Below are positions 1 through 7,119 of a DNA stretch of 22,258 nt, piece by piece. Source of the DNA: a virus. Position 1 is the first letter of the stretch. Every line of letters starts with the position of its first letter. The notes beneath the pieces were generated by a model. The model did no database searches, was not told the origin of the DNA, and worked only from the letters and a program-made list of their open reading frames with translations. Location: positions 1 to 22,258 of IMG/VR virus record IMGVR_UViG_3300048912_000040; one strand, written 5' to 3'. Both the position numbers and the translations under genes were made by a program.

Positions 1-6
1 AAGTGA

Positions 7-195
7 TTACGCATCCCGCGTCGTTGAACGCACGCATTCAAGACGGATTTTCGTCACGTCTTTTGACATTATGCGACGCTCGAAAAGTTCTTCGACCCGA
101 TGTTCGCAATCTTTGGTTGCCGCCGAGTACCTTTCAGGCAAAGTCCAGCCGAACGGGTGGCCATGCACCCAAACCGTGATTAGGATTTGCAGCAT
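7..195 (-). CDS. Small protein of unknown function at the end of the block
   Basis: 62 aa; its ATG lies 1 nt after the peptidase stop. It reads LQILITVWVHGHPFGWTLPERYSAATKDCEHRVEELFERR then VTKIRLECVRS. The layout (short beta strand, LPERYS turn, helix with a Cys, strand with a second Cys) looks like a small folded domain, possibly held by a C-C pair (C30 and C54). No membrane segment after the mild N-terminal hydrophobic stretch. Not recognised. Complete within the window; the stop ends 6 bases from the left edge. Confidence 0.6.
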   Translation of the reverse strand: MLQILITVWVHGHPFGWTLPERYSAATKDCEHRVEELFERRIMSKDVTKIRLECVRSTTRDA

Positions 196-196
196 T

Positions 197-538
197 TCAG
201 AACGTCAGCCTGTCGAAGCCGTTGCACTTGCAGACTTCATCCGCCAGCAGTTGGAAGTTCGGGCCGTGATCGTCGCAGGCACCAACCTCTTCAAGATGAA
301 GATGTATCATTTCATGGGCGAGCGTTGATAAGAGGATGGTGTGGCTACCAACCAATCGACGGGAAACCCGGATGTAGTGCTGCCGCCCTATCCTTTGATA
401 TTCCGCAAAAAGACGCTTGGTCGTGACCCGAAACGCGATTTCATCCGAAGGCGGCAGACTCCATTTCCGAAATGGAGGCGCACAACAGAGATAGTCATAG
501 GCCGCCGCAAGCAGCTCCTTGGTAATGGGAAGGATCAT
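197..538 (-). CDS. SprT-like zinc metallopeptidase
   Basis: 113 aa from the ATG at 538 (ATGA overlap with the phosphoesterase stop); the longer reading to 652 is a shadow. Zinc motif HEMIH at 75-79 with E76 as the catalytic acid, third ligand candidate H91 in CDDHGPNFQ, and a preceding strand HYIRVSRRLVG. HExxH followed by HGxxF is the SprT/SPRTN-type arrangement. Cys residues C18, C19, C88, C103 and C105 might add a zinc site. No C-terminal Zn-ribbon beyond that. Substrate unknown; SPRTN relatives cleave DNA-protein crosslinks. Confidence 0.82.
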   Translation of the reverse strand: MILPITKELLAAAYDYLCCAPPFRKWSLPPSDEIAFRVTTKRLFAEYQRIGRQHYIRVSRRLVGSHTILLSTLAHEMIHLHLEEVGACDDHGPNFQLLADEVCKCNGFDRLTF

Positions 539-1473
539 ACCCGGATGATCTCGCCGCGGAATTGAACCGACTTCGCATCCCAGACCGTACAGAGTTCGGG
601 ATACATCAGCCGGCCGTCTCTGAAGGTCAGAACGGCAAAGCCCGAGATCCAATTTTTCGGACCGTCCTCGGTATAGTCCGTGAACGCCTTATGATCGGGG
701 TCGGCAACGCATCCGGTGTCAATGCCGTAGCGTGTCCCGTTGTAGTCAGTGTAAGGCGTTACTTTCTGGGAATGCAGGTGCCCGGTCACCATCGTCTTTC
801 CGGCCCCCACAGTGTTGTTGTGCGTGGCGTGGACGCCGCCCTTCCAGCGATGTTTGCAGACTACGGAGTCGTTGATCCAGATGCTCCAGCCCTTCTCCCA
901 GGCCGGAAAATGGTCTCCCAAGTGAATGCCTTTTATGTTGCGATATTCGCTGGCAACGGTCGCAAGGCGCGTTTCAAACCGGGCATCGTGGTTTCCCAAA
1001 GTCCAGATTTTCCGGCAACCGCGGGGAATGGCCTGAACGATGTCCGCAAGATGATCCTGCGCTGCCTCGATTTCCTCAACGGGGGATGGCGCACTTTCCC
1101 AGCCAATCGGCGGATGTCTCGATATCTTCGGAAAGTCGAGAACGTCACCGTTGAGGATGACGGCCGATGGCTTCAGATCCTTGCAGATCTTCTTGAGCGC
1201 GCGAAGTGCCGTAGACTCAGCGCCAGGCCAAATATGAAGATCACTAGCAACAACAACAGAACCGTTTTTGAGGTCCATGAGTGCCCGATGGGGATATTCT
1301 TTGGTGGCACCCTGCTTTGAAGGGGCAACAATGCGGCCGTGAATTTTCTCCAGCCTTGCCCGTCGCGCATATACGTTCCGCTCCGTCGTGCCGAGGATTT
1401 CAGATGTTCTTTTCCCGCCTACAGAGTCGAAAACGGCGATAAATTCTTCGTCCGTCGTTGTGGCGGCTGTCAT
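535..1473 (-). CDS. Calcineurin-like metallophosphoesterase with N-terminal HTH-like region
   Basis: 312 aa. Metal sites typical of the superfamily: ASDLHIWPG (D78, H80), LNGDVLDF (G109, D110), LGNHDARFE (N161, H162, D163), H208 in CKHRW, and GHLH (231-234). The first 60 residues (FDSVGGKRTSEILGTTERNVYARRARLEK) look like a helix-turn-helix, suggesting nucleic acid binding. The substrate is unknown; phage relatives are often annotated only as phosphoesterase. TGATG overlap with the 37-aa gene, ATGA with the next gene. Location after the lysis genes suggests an accessory, not virion, function. Confidence 0.88.
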   Translation of the reverse strand: MTAATTTDEEFIAVFDSVGGKRTSEILGTTERNVYARRARLEKIHGRIVAPSKQGATKEYPHRALMDLKNGSVVVASDLHIWPGAESTALRALKKICKDLKPSAVILNGDVLDFPKISRHPPIGWESAPSPVEEIEAAQDHLADIVQAIPRGCRKIWTLGNHDARFETRLATVASEYRNIKGIHLGDHFPAWEKGWSIWINDSVVCKHRWKGGVHATHNNTVGAGKTMVTGHLHSQKVTPYTDYNGTRYGIDTGCVADPDHKAFTDYTEDGPKNWISGFAVLTFRDGRLMYPELCTVWDAKSVQFRGEIIRV

Positions 1474-1586
1474 CAGGCACCGCTGTAGGATGGCACAAAC
1501 TTAATCGAAGCTAAGAGCACTCCCAACGCAACCATGCAAACAACCGTAAAGGCCAGCCAAAATGTGGCCCATGCATCTTCGTTCAT
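1473..1586 (-). CDS. 37-aa single-TM protein
   Basis: 37 aa: MNEDAWATFWLAFTV, then VCMVALGVLLASIKF, ending VPSYSGA. One TM segment at about 8-28, acidic N-terminus. Its stop overlaps the phosphoesterase start (TGATG), which supports it as a real gene despite its size. An ATG in another frame 11 nt upstream gives only a Cys/Gly-rich peptide and is less convincing. It could be a lysis regulator or simply a small membrane protein. Confidence 0.6.
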   Translation of the reverse strand: MNEDAWATFWLAFTVVCMVALGVLLASIKFVPSYSGA

Positions 1587-1614
1587 GCGTTTTCATACCT
1601 ATCGAGTTGACTGC

Positions 1615-1800
1615 TTAATGCCGCCCGTGCCGGTAACGCGCGATGGCGAAAAATATCTGCAAGCTGAGATAGGAAAGGCCAGCAATTGGCATCAACAGCG
1701 CTGCATATTGGGATGCTTGTTCCAGCACGGGCAACCACCATGGAGTGACGATCGCCAGTAGCGATATCGGGTAGGCAAGGAGCTTGTGATGAGCGATCAT
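1615..1800 (-). CDS. 61-aa two-TM membrane protein
   Basis: 61 aa, starting 7 nt after the lipoprotein gene. It has two hydrophobic segments (about 8-26, LAYPISLLAIVTPWWLPVL, and 33-53, AALLMPIAGLSYLSLQIFFAI) and a basic end ARYRHGRH, consistent with both termini in the cytoplasm. Topology resembles class II holins or antiholins, but I recognise no family. No strong SD; probably translated by coupling. Confidence 0.68.
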   Translation of the reverse strand: MIAHHKLLAYPISLLAIVTPWWLPVLEQASQYAALLMPIAGLSYLSLQIFFAIARYRHGRH

Positions 1801-1807
1801 TGGCGCG

Positions 1808-2062
1808 TCAGTTACTCAAGTGGAATTTCGCTAACGCCCGCTCACGGAAGAACAGCCGCAGCCATTTGTGCTTGAATGTCTCTGGCGGGGCGACTTTTGG
1901 AGCGGGAGCCACAACGGGAGGCGCGGCGGCGACCGGCTGCCGAGCGACAGGAACAGCTTTTTTCACATGATGGCGCGGGACCGGGGGGCTGGCGGCTAGC
2001 GGCGGCTGATGAGCGCAACCAACCAATGTGGCCGCAACTAAAATAGTCATCATTGGTTTCAT
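1808..2062 (-). CDS. Proline-rich lipoprotein, outer-membrane spanin candidate
   Basis: 84 aa from the ATG that makes an ATGA overlap with the holin stop; a longer in-frame reading to 2260 is a shadow of the holin. Signal and lipobox: MKPMMTILVAATLVGC, with acylated Cys at residue 16 (LVGC). The mature part is Pro/Ala-rich (PVAAAPPVVAPAPKVAPP), then a basic end FKHKWLRLFFRERALAKF. Short proline-rich lipoproteins in lysis cassettes are typical Rz1-like outer spanins. An inner-membrane partner is not obvious; the 56-aa protein is the best candidate. Confidence 0.8.
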   Translation of the reverse strand: MKPMMTILVAATLVGCAHQPPLAASPPVPRHHVKKAVPVARQPVAAAPPVVAPAPKVAPPETFKHKWLRLFFRERALAKFHLSN

Positions 2063-2451
2063 CGTCGTAAAAGCTTCCCTATGGTGGATTCTGGAACGCC
2101 CTTGATTTTCTCGGCGGTTCGAAGCGTGCCAAGTCCGAGCATTCCGGTTAAAATGCCCATCAACGTCTGGGCATCTGCCGCAGGAAGGGTGAAGATGGGA
2201 GCGATAACGGCCGAATAGCCGAGGCCAACGACACAGATCCAGCCGCAGGCCGGACGCCAACCAGCGACAAAGATTGACGGGTTGGAGGCTTCCGCCGTGT
2301 TGGTTGCCGACTGAGCTGCGGCAATTGCTGATTCCGCGTCCTGGATTTTATTAGCCGCGGCGGCCCGCTGCTCGGCATTCGGGAAAAGCTGGATCAACTC
2401 TTTCAGAACGTCGGTAATTCCGCCTAAGCCGGTGATATCAAACAGGCCCAT
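2059..2451 (-). CDS. Holin, GTA-type 3TM family
   Basis: 130 aa. Forms the lysis pore or lesion. The N-terminal part GLFDITGLGGITDVLKELIQLFPN is amphipathic, followed by an Ala-rich helix; then FVAGWRPACGWICVVGLGYSAV (61-82), with the WRPxxGW motif of GTA_holin_3TM proteins, and a second hydrophobic stretch about 97-112. Length and motif match the family. It starts 2 nt after the 56-aa gene and overlaps the lipoprotein gene by ATGA. Confidence 0.87.
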   Translation of the reverse strand: MGLFDITGLGGITDVLKELIQLFPNAEQRAAAANKIQDAESAIAAAQSATNTAEASNPSIFVAGWRPACGWICVVGLGYSAVIAPIFTLPAADAQTLMGILTGMLGLGTLRTAEKIKGVPESTIGKLLRR

Positions 2452-2453
2452 AA

Positions 2454-2624
2454 TCAGGCCTTTGGCTTGACGGCAGCGGCGATCGCATCAGCCTTGGCGT
2501 GGAGCTTGGCAGACAGGGCATTCGCGCCGATCACAAGACCCTGAATCCGCTCTTTGTAAAACCAAACGAGCGCACCGCCGGCGACGAAAACGACGGCATC
2601 ACCCAAGCCGGTCAAAATAAACAT
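2454..2624 (-). CDS. 56-aa single-TM lysis-region protein
   Basis: 56 aa, short enough to be missed by a size cutoff. ATG is preceded by AAAGGA with 8-nt spacing, lying inside the end of the endolysin gene. It reads MFILTGLGDAVVFVAGGALVWFYKERIQG, a TM segment at about 5-22, followed by an Ala-rich amphipathic helix (NALSAKLHAKADAIAAAVK) and KPKA. It lies between endolysin and holin with gaps of 3 and 2 nt. It could be an inner-membrane spanin-like partner, an antiholin, or a small holin. No family recognised. Confidence 0.72.
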   Translation of the reverse strand: MFILTGLGDAVVFVAGGALVWFYKERIQGLVIGANALSAKLHAKADAIAAAVKPKA

Positions 2625-2627
2625 TAA

Positions 2628-3278
2628 TTATTTTCCTTTGCTAAAGAGAGAGACGATAAAGGCGAATACGGACGGTGGCTTGGTGTCGACCGCGGTCGGT
2701 TGTGGCACTTTCGGGTCGAAACAAATGGTGATGTCCAGAGCGGCCATCGCCAGCAACAGCCCCGCGCAACCGGGTTGAACGTCAATCACATTGGGATTGA
2801 ACACGCCGTCGCGGACGTACTTGCCGGACTTGTATTGATCCGTTCCGCTCCAGATGTAGGGCGACGGCAGGCAACGGTTCGCATAACCAAGCCCGTTGTA
2901 TTGCTCCAGCAGCGTCAGAAGGCCGCCGATAGACCAATCCTTGTTACGTGCCGCATAGGGGGCGCAGTTAACGAGAGCGTCCACGGCCCCGTCTTCCCAC
3001 GAGTTGAATGGCCCTCGCCCAGCCGGGACGTGGACTGATACCCTATCCAGCGGATCGCCCTGCCCGAGCTGGCAATTCCAGTTTTGCGAGGCTTCCCGCT
3101 CGTGGATAACCGCGACGACAAACCAGGGGACGCCCGTGCGTTGTTCCACGTTTTGATATCGGGCTTTGGCTTGGGGTTCGACCAACGCGCGGGCAACGGA
3201 CGTGAAGTTTCGCGTTGCCTTGGCACCAGTCCAGCGTTTTGCGTTCGCTGCCTTCAGGGCTGCGTTATCAGGTTTCAT
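2628..3278 (-). CDS. Endolysin (lysozyme-like)
   Basis: 216 aa. Predicted peptidoglycan-degrading enzyme. Seen: TGVPWFVVAVIHEREASQNW (49-68), where E60 or E62 is the candidate catalytic acid, QLGQGDPLDRVSVHVPAG, SWEDGAVDAL, SIGGLLTLLEQYNGLGY, and SPYIWSGTDQYKSGKYV. These fit a lysozyme-family endolysin often found in alphaproteobacterial phages, in which HxxEAS, NGDPL, E-x-YNGxGY and SPYLW are conserved. No N-terminal signal or SAR segment. The C-terminus SVFAFIVSLFSKGK is hydrophobic and unusual. First gene after the terminator. Only weak SD. Confidence 0.82.
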   Translation of the reverse strand: MKPDNAALKAANAKRWTGAKATRNFTSVARALVEPQAKARYQNVEQRTGVPWFVVAVIHEREASQNWNCQLGQGDPLDRVSVHVPAGRGPFNSWEDGAVDALVNCAPYAARNKDWSIGGLLTLLEQYNGLGYANRCLPSPYIWSGTDQYKSGKYVRDGVFNPNVIDVQPGCAGLLLAMAALDITICFDPKVPQPTAVDTKPPSVFAFIVSLFSKGK

Positions 3279-3296
3279 GTTTGTTTTTTCTCAAAG

Positions 3297-3318
3297 AAAA
3301 AGCCGCTTAGAAGCGACT
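3297..3318 (-). terminator. Intrinsic terminator between tail and lysis genes
   Basis: Minus strand AGTCGCT, loop TCTA, AGCGGCT (7 bp with one G-U pair) followed by four to five T residues, 12 nt after the Gly-rich gene stop. A second A/T-rich inverted repeat (TTTTCT, AGAAAA) follows. It separates structural from lysis genes, though read-through is possible. Confidence 0.7.
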
Positions 3319-3329
3319 TGAATAGGCCG

Positions 3330-4355
3330 CTATGGCGTATAAGTGACGATAATCACGCCGTTACCGCCGGCACCGCCGTTGCCAAATCCGGGCGAGCCGC
3401 CCCCGTTCGCGCCGCCACCGCCGCCGCCGCCGCCGTAGTTGCCGCCGTTGCCGCCATTACCAGCCGCCGAGCCGCTTCCGGCGCCACTGCCGCCACCGCC
3501 ACCGCCTCCAGGGCCTGCCGGCGCGCTGTCGGAGGTCTGCGTCCAGATCACGCCGGCACCGCCCGTGCCGCCCGGCTGCGGCGTCCCCGAGCCGGCAAAG
3601 CTGCCGCCGCCACCGCCGCCACCCGAGCCATGACTTCCATTGCCGCCAGCGGTCGGCGACGTGGTGCTGCCAGTGCCGCCCGTGCCGCCGGCCGTGCCGT
3701 CCTGCGCCACACCGCCCGCGCCGCCGCCTGATGCATCCTGCGCTGCTGCCGCCGTCCCAGCCGAACCATCCGACGCGCCGCCGCCCGCGCCGGACCAGAA
3801 ATTGCCGCCCGTGCCACTCGCCCCGACTTTGCCCGCTCCATGCGGACCGCCCGCGCCGCCGCCACCGCCGGCCGAACCGGATCCCGCGCCGTCACCGCCA
3901 TTACCGCCGCTCGCCGCTCCCGTGGTCGGTGTACAAGACGCCGACGCACCGCCGACGCCGTTGACGCCGCTTGAGCCGCCGGCACCCGCGCCGCCGCCTT
4001 TCGCGATGCAAACGCCGCTGTTGAAATTCGTATCGGTGCCAGCCGTGCCGGACGAGTTAAGGGATGTGGCACCGGTGCCGCCTTGGCCGATGCTGATTGT
4101 AATGCTCGCCCCTGGCGTGAGCGTTATATTGCTGATTGTCGCGTAAGCGCCGCCGCCACCACCACCGGAGGACCACAAGCCCGTCCCGCCAGATCCGCCA
4201 CCACCGCCGCCGCCGATGCACTCGATCTTGTTGTTGGCGTTGTTCCAATCCATCGGCACCGTCCATGTGGTGCCGCTGGTTAGAAAGATCGTACCGCCAC
4301 CGCCGCCACCGCCACCTCCGCCGCCACCGGTCGCCGCGGCGCTGCGCCGTGACAT
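3330..4355 (-). CDS. Glycine-rich tail adhesin candidate
   Basis: 341 aa from the ATG at 4355 (MSRRSAAAT then 12 glycines). A TTG 48 nt upstream would overlap the previous gene and is less likely. After the glycine run come TTWTVPMDWNNANNKIECIGGGG and AYATISNITLTPGASITISIGQGG, the hallmark of Gly_rich_2-type phage domains, then a very long Gly/Ala/Ser region with FWSGAGGGAS, and the end GGNGVIIVTYTP, a typical closing strand. Such domains are known to fold into polyglycine-II bundles in T4-like gp38 adhesins. Role in receptor binding is inferred. It is the last gene before a terminator. Confidence 0.83.
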   Translation of the reverse strand: MSRRSAAATGGGGGGGGGGGGTIFLTSGTTWTVPMDWNNANNKIECIGGGGGGGSGGTGLWSSGGGGGGAYATISNITLTPGASITISIGQGGTGATSLNSSGTAGTDTNFNSGVCIAKGGGAGAGGSSGVNGVGGASASCTPTTGAASGGNGGDGAGSGSAGGGGGAGGPHGAGKVGASGTGGNFWSGAGGGASDGSAGTAAAAQDASGGGAGGVAQDGTAGGTGGTGSTTSPTAGGNGSHGSGGGGGGGSFAGSGTPQPGGTGGAGVIWTQTSDSAPAGPGGGGGGGSGAGSGSAAGNGGNGGNYGGGGGGGGANGGGSPGFGNGGAGGNGVIIVTYTP

Positions 4356-4365
4356 CAATTGAGGA

Positions 4366-5061
4366 CTAAACAGCACGAGCTTGCCAGCCCCGCGCCTTGG
4401 CAATGATGGTGGTCGAGTTCGCGCTAGGCGTGAATGCTTCGACCGCCTGAAACTGAATGTAGAGCGTTTTTGCGCCCGATGTTGGTTTCGTCACCACAAA
4501 CGCGCCGGCCGCCGAGTTGTTGGTTTCGTTAAAGGTTGGCACCAGCCGTCCGACCGCACCATCGGAAAAGCCAGATTCCATCCAGCCCATAAACGAACCG
4601 ATATAGCCCGCCTTCTTCTGGCTATAAGCGGCGTTATCGCCGGCCCCGACGCCGGACGAAGTGGTCGGATCGCTGTTGAACAGATAGGCCCGAAGCTTCT
4701 TGCCGCCGAGCCCGGTGTCCGTGGAGCTGATCAGAATTTCGCTGATAAAAATCGGGTCGTCGTTGGTATCTGACACCGTGGCCGATAGCGCTGTCACTGA
4801 TCCCGCCGTCGCATTATCGGAAATCGAATCGCCAGCGGCATAAGCCGTTATGTTAGCCGGTCGCGTCAAGGTCGAGAACGTCGCCACAAATGCGAGGTTG
4901 GAAAGCCCCTTGGTAAAGATCGAGCCGCCGCCCGATCCATCGGCCACCACCTGCCCGAACGAAAAAGGCCCGCTGCCGGCGCCGCTCTCGTCCCATGCGC
5001 GCATCGTGCGGGTGGTGCCGCCCCCGTCCTTGATGGATAACGTCGACCAAGACCCGGCCAT
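4366..5061 (-). CDS. Tail-associated protein, unknown
   Basis: 231 aa. Begins AGSWSTLSIKDGGGTTRTMRAWDESGAGSGPFSF, a beta-rich opening like those of phage tail proteins encoded before glycine-rich or fibre genes, though I cannot name the family. The middle is Ser/Thr/Ala/Gly-rich; the C-terminal half (KTLYIQFQAVEAF through TTIIAKARGW) looks like a beta sandwich. No catalytic motif. Located between the tip and the Gly-rich adhesin candidate, so it may be an upper baseplate or fibre attachment protein. It starts directly after the 62-aa gene. Confidence 0.72.
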   Translation of the reverse strand: MAGSWSTLSIKDGGGTTRTMRAWDESGAGSGPFSFGQVVADGSGGGSIFTKGLSNLAFVATFSTLTRPANITAYAAGDSISDNATAGSVTALSATVSDTNDDPIFISEILISSTDTGLGGKKLRAYLFNSDPTTSSGVGAGDNAAYSQKKAGYIGSFMGWMESGFSDGAVGRLVPTFNETNNSAAGAFVVTKPTSGAKTLYIQFQAVEAFTPSANSTTIIAKARGWQARAV

Positions 5062-5250
5062 TTAAACTGCTCCCATATAAGCGCTGTCATAGAATTTTGA
5101 GAAGTCGAGAAGATAATCGACGCCGTCAACCGGATAATCGTCGACTGGATAGAGCGTGCCCACGCGGACCGTGGTCGGCGTGGTGCCGATGCTCGATCCG
5201 ATGTTGCCCGGCTCGAAGATCGCATTAATGCAAAGGTCAAGTGACGGCAT
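5062..5250 (-). CDS. Small tail-region protein, unknown
   Basis: 62 aa, starting 3 nt after the tip protein stop and ending directly against the next ATG (TAAATG). It reads PSLDLCINAIFEPGN, a Thr/Val strand section, then VDDYPVDGVDYLLDFSKFYDSAYMG. Acidic, no signal peptide or TM segment. I do not recognise it. Its tight spacing on both sides supports expression. Probably a minor tail-tip structural protein. Confidence 0.62.
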   Translation of the reverse strand: MPSLDLCINAIFEPGNIGSSIGTTPTTVRVGTLYPVDDYPVDGVDYLLDFSKFYDSAYMGAV

Positions 5251-5253
5251 TTG

Positions 5254-7116
5254 TTAGCTCCACGCCGAAAAGCCCGTCGGCATTGTGTAAAGGAATGACG
5301 TGCCGCCGAAGTTGGCGGTGACATATACGCCGTTCGCGTTTAGCGACTGGTACGGATAAGCGGCATGAACGCCAAACACCGAGGAGATGTCTACGCCGCC
5401 GACATTGGTTGCCGGATCATAGGTCGCGTTGCCGTTCCAGTTGCCGCCGTTTAGCCGGAACCAGCCGCGCATATTAGTCAAATCAATCGCGACGCTAATC
5501 ACGGCATTGGTGTAATAACTGCCGATGCTGGGAGATCCTATAGGGTTTGAACCATCAAGCAGAATATTTCCACCTGGATTTACCGTGAAAGCGTGCGCGC
5601 TAGTCGATCCAATCGTGGTGAGATCGGCGCTTCCGGTGCAGATCCCGGTCGGCATCCCGCCGCTGGTGTAATACGTCGCGCCTGTTTTGATCTCGAAATA
5701 CCATTTCCCGCTGGTGTGGCTGGTGATGCCACGAACGCCGTTGAGGTTGTTGTCCGTCGCTTCCGCGATCAGATCGCCCCCGGATAACGAGATGTGCGCG
5801 GTCTTATCGCTCGGATTCCACGAGGCCGTGCCGGACGGCGCGACGAACGTGCATTTCAGGATCGGTTCTGCCGTGAACTCCACCATATAGTTAACGCCAT
5901 GGGTGGTCTCTTTCACGCGGAAAATATCGTCGCTGAAATCATCGCCGAGATCGCTGATCTGCACCAGGTCGCCCGGCTCGATCTGCAAGCCATAGCCCAT
6001 CGCCGTGGCGCTGACCGTCTTGCGGGTCAGTTCCTCATGATATTTTGTAAAGGTCGTGATCGCGGCCCGAGTAGAGGCGTCCATGATCACGGGCAAATAG
6101 GCCGAATCGGTGCCGATCGACGTTGTCACCGCCACCGGGTCATGCGGCAACGTCGCCCGAAACGGGACGATTGTATAGTCCGCGTCCGGGTCAATGGTCG
6201 ATAGCTCTAGCGTGTTGGTGACCGTGTCGGCGCCCTGGCGATTGACAGTCACATTGCCGCAAAGGGTTGTAGTATTCAGCACGATATCCGGGGAAACGGT
6301 CGAGCCGCGATCAACGATCCGCAGTTTGTCGGTTTGCAGAATATCCCAGTTCGGATAAAACCGCGCGAAGTACTGGATTAGCTGCAAAAAGTTGGTTTGA
6401 TCGGAGATGATCAGGCCACCGCTTGCCACGCCATCGGTTACGCCGCTGGTCGCGAACTTGCTTGATGTAAGCCCCACCCAGGGCGAATATGCCAAACGCT
6501 CGAAGGCTTCGCCGAAGTTGACATCATCGCCACTGGCATCGGCGATGACGGCCGCGACATAGGGGATCTTGCCAAACTTGGTATTAGCGAGCGGCAGATT
6601 TTCAAACGCGATCAGCATTTGCGGTCGGTAGGCGACGGCATCGCCGCCGAAATGGGCGGTTTCCAGCGCATCCGCCGACTGCGACAACGTGCCGCCATAG
6701 AAGCGAAAAGTAAACGCCTCGCTGGCAAACCCGCCCGATGAGGTCCACACCACTTCCGAGTCAAAAGCAATTTCGCGCAACGTCCTGGTGCCGCTCGGAT
6801 CGGCAGGAACGCCGAATGAGATGATGAACGATGCGGCCCCGCTCGCAAACCACGGCCCCGAAATGATGTCGCCACCGATGCGGCCAACGCCAAACACCGA
6901 AAGCGGGATTATGTGCCCATATAACGCATAAGACGTTTCGGTCGGGTTGACGCCAGTGACGGTAGACACGCTCGCGGGTGCAGCGGTAGACGCAGCGCTA
7001 TAAAGATAAGTATTCGAAGTATTTCCGATATATCCATAACCATTAATCCAAATTGGACTTGTGTTAGTCGCCCATATTTCTCCGTTGTTAAGGGTTTGGA
7101 ATGTTGTCGTTCCCAT
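5254..7116 (-). CDS. Tail tip protein with C-terminal SPRY-like domain
   Basis: 620 aa. Residues about 60-430 look like a phage tip/J-type protein (Phage-tail_3-like): SVFGVGRIGGDIISGPWF, GKIPYVAAVIAD, the fibronectin-free hub strands DTVTNTLELSTIDPDADYTIVP and the repeat-like YGLQIEPGDLVQISDLGDDFSDDIFRV. Residues about 431-620 read as a SPRY/B30.2-like beta sandwich: GKWYFEIKTGA (470-480), SVAIDLTNMRGWFRLNGG, and YVTANFGGTSFLYTMPTGFSAW at the end, a pattern known from phage tail proteins. The tip part is much shorter than GTA megatron proteins, with the SPRY-like part probably binding the host surface. Confidence 0.82.
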   Translation of the reverse strand: MGTTTFQTLNNGEIWATNTSPIWINGYGYIGNTSNTYLYSAASTAAPASVSTVTGVNPTETSYALYGHIIPLSVFGVGRIGGDIISGPWFASGAASFIISFGVPADPSGTRTLREIAFDSEVVWTSSGGFASEAFTFRFYGGTLSQSADALETAHFGGDAVAYRPQMLIAFENLPLANTKFGKIPYVAAVIADASGDDVNFGEAFERLAYSPWVGLTSSKFATSGVTDGVASGGLIISDQTNFLQLIQYFARFYPNWDILQTDKLRIVDRGSTVSPDIVLNTTTLCGNVTVNRQGADTVTNTLELSTIDPDADYTIVPFRATLPHDPVAVTTSIGTDSAYLPVIMDASTRAAITTFTKYHEELTRKTVSATAMGYGLQIEPGDLVQISDLGDDFSDDIFRVKETTHGVNYMVEFTAEPILKCTFVAPSGTASWNPSDKTAHISLSGGDLIAEATDNNLNGVRGITSHTSGKWYFEIKTGATYYTSGGMPTGICTGSADLTTIGSTSAHAFTVNPGGNILLDGSNPIGSPSIGSYYTNAVISVAIDLTNMRGWFRLNGGNWNGNATYDPATNVGGVDISSVFGVHAAYPYQSLNANGVYVTANFGGTSFLYTMPTGFSAWS

Positions 7117-7119
7117 GGC

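Noticed and set aside
539-652. N-terminal extension of the SprT-like peptidase
   Set aside because: Out-of-frame reading of the phosphoesterase end; the ATGA-coupled ATG at 538 is better.
562-1320. 252-codon plus-strand open frame
   Set aside because: Antisense to the phosphoesterase, whose metal motifs are intact; no family features in the plus-strand reading.
2063-2260. N-terminal extension of the lipoprotein gene
   Set aside because: It would hide the signal peptide and overlap the holin; the internal ATG gives a perfect lipobox and an ATGA junction.
3548-4072. Minus-strand Arg/Ala-rich open frame inside the Gly-rich gene
   Set aside because: Other-frame reading of GC triplet repeats; no start support.
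3084-4146. Plus-strand Ala/Pro/Arg-rich open frames
   Set aside because: They are reverse readings of the Gly-rich adhesin gene and endolysin; composition follows from GGN codons on the other strand.
3330-4355. CCG/GCC-rich repeat array as a CRISPR or tandem repeat element
   Set aside because: The repetition is codon-level glycine coding, with no constant repeat and spacer pattern.
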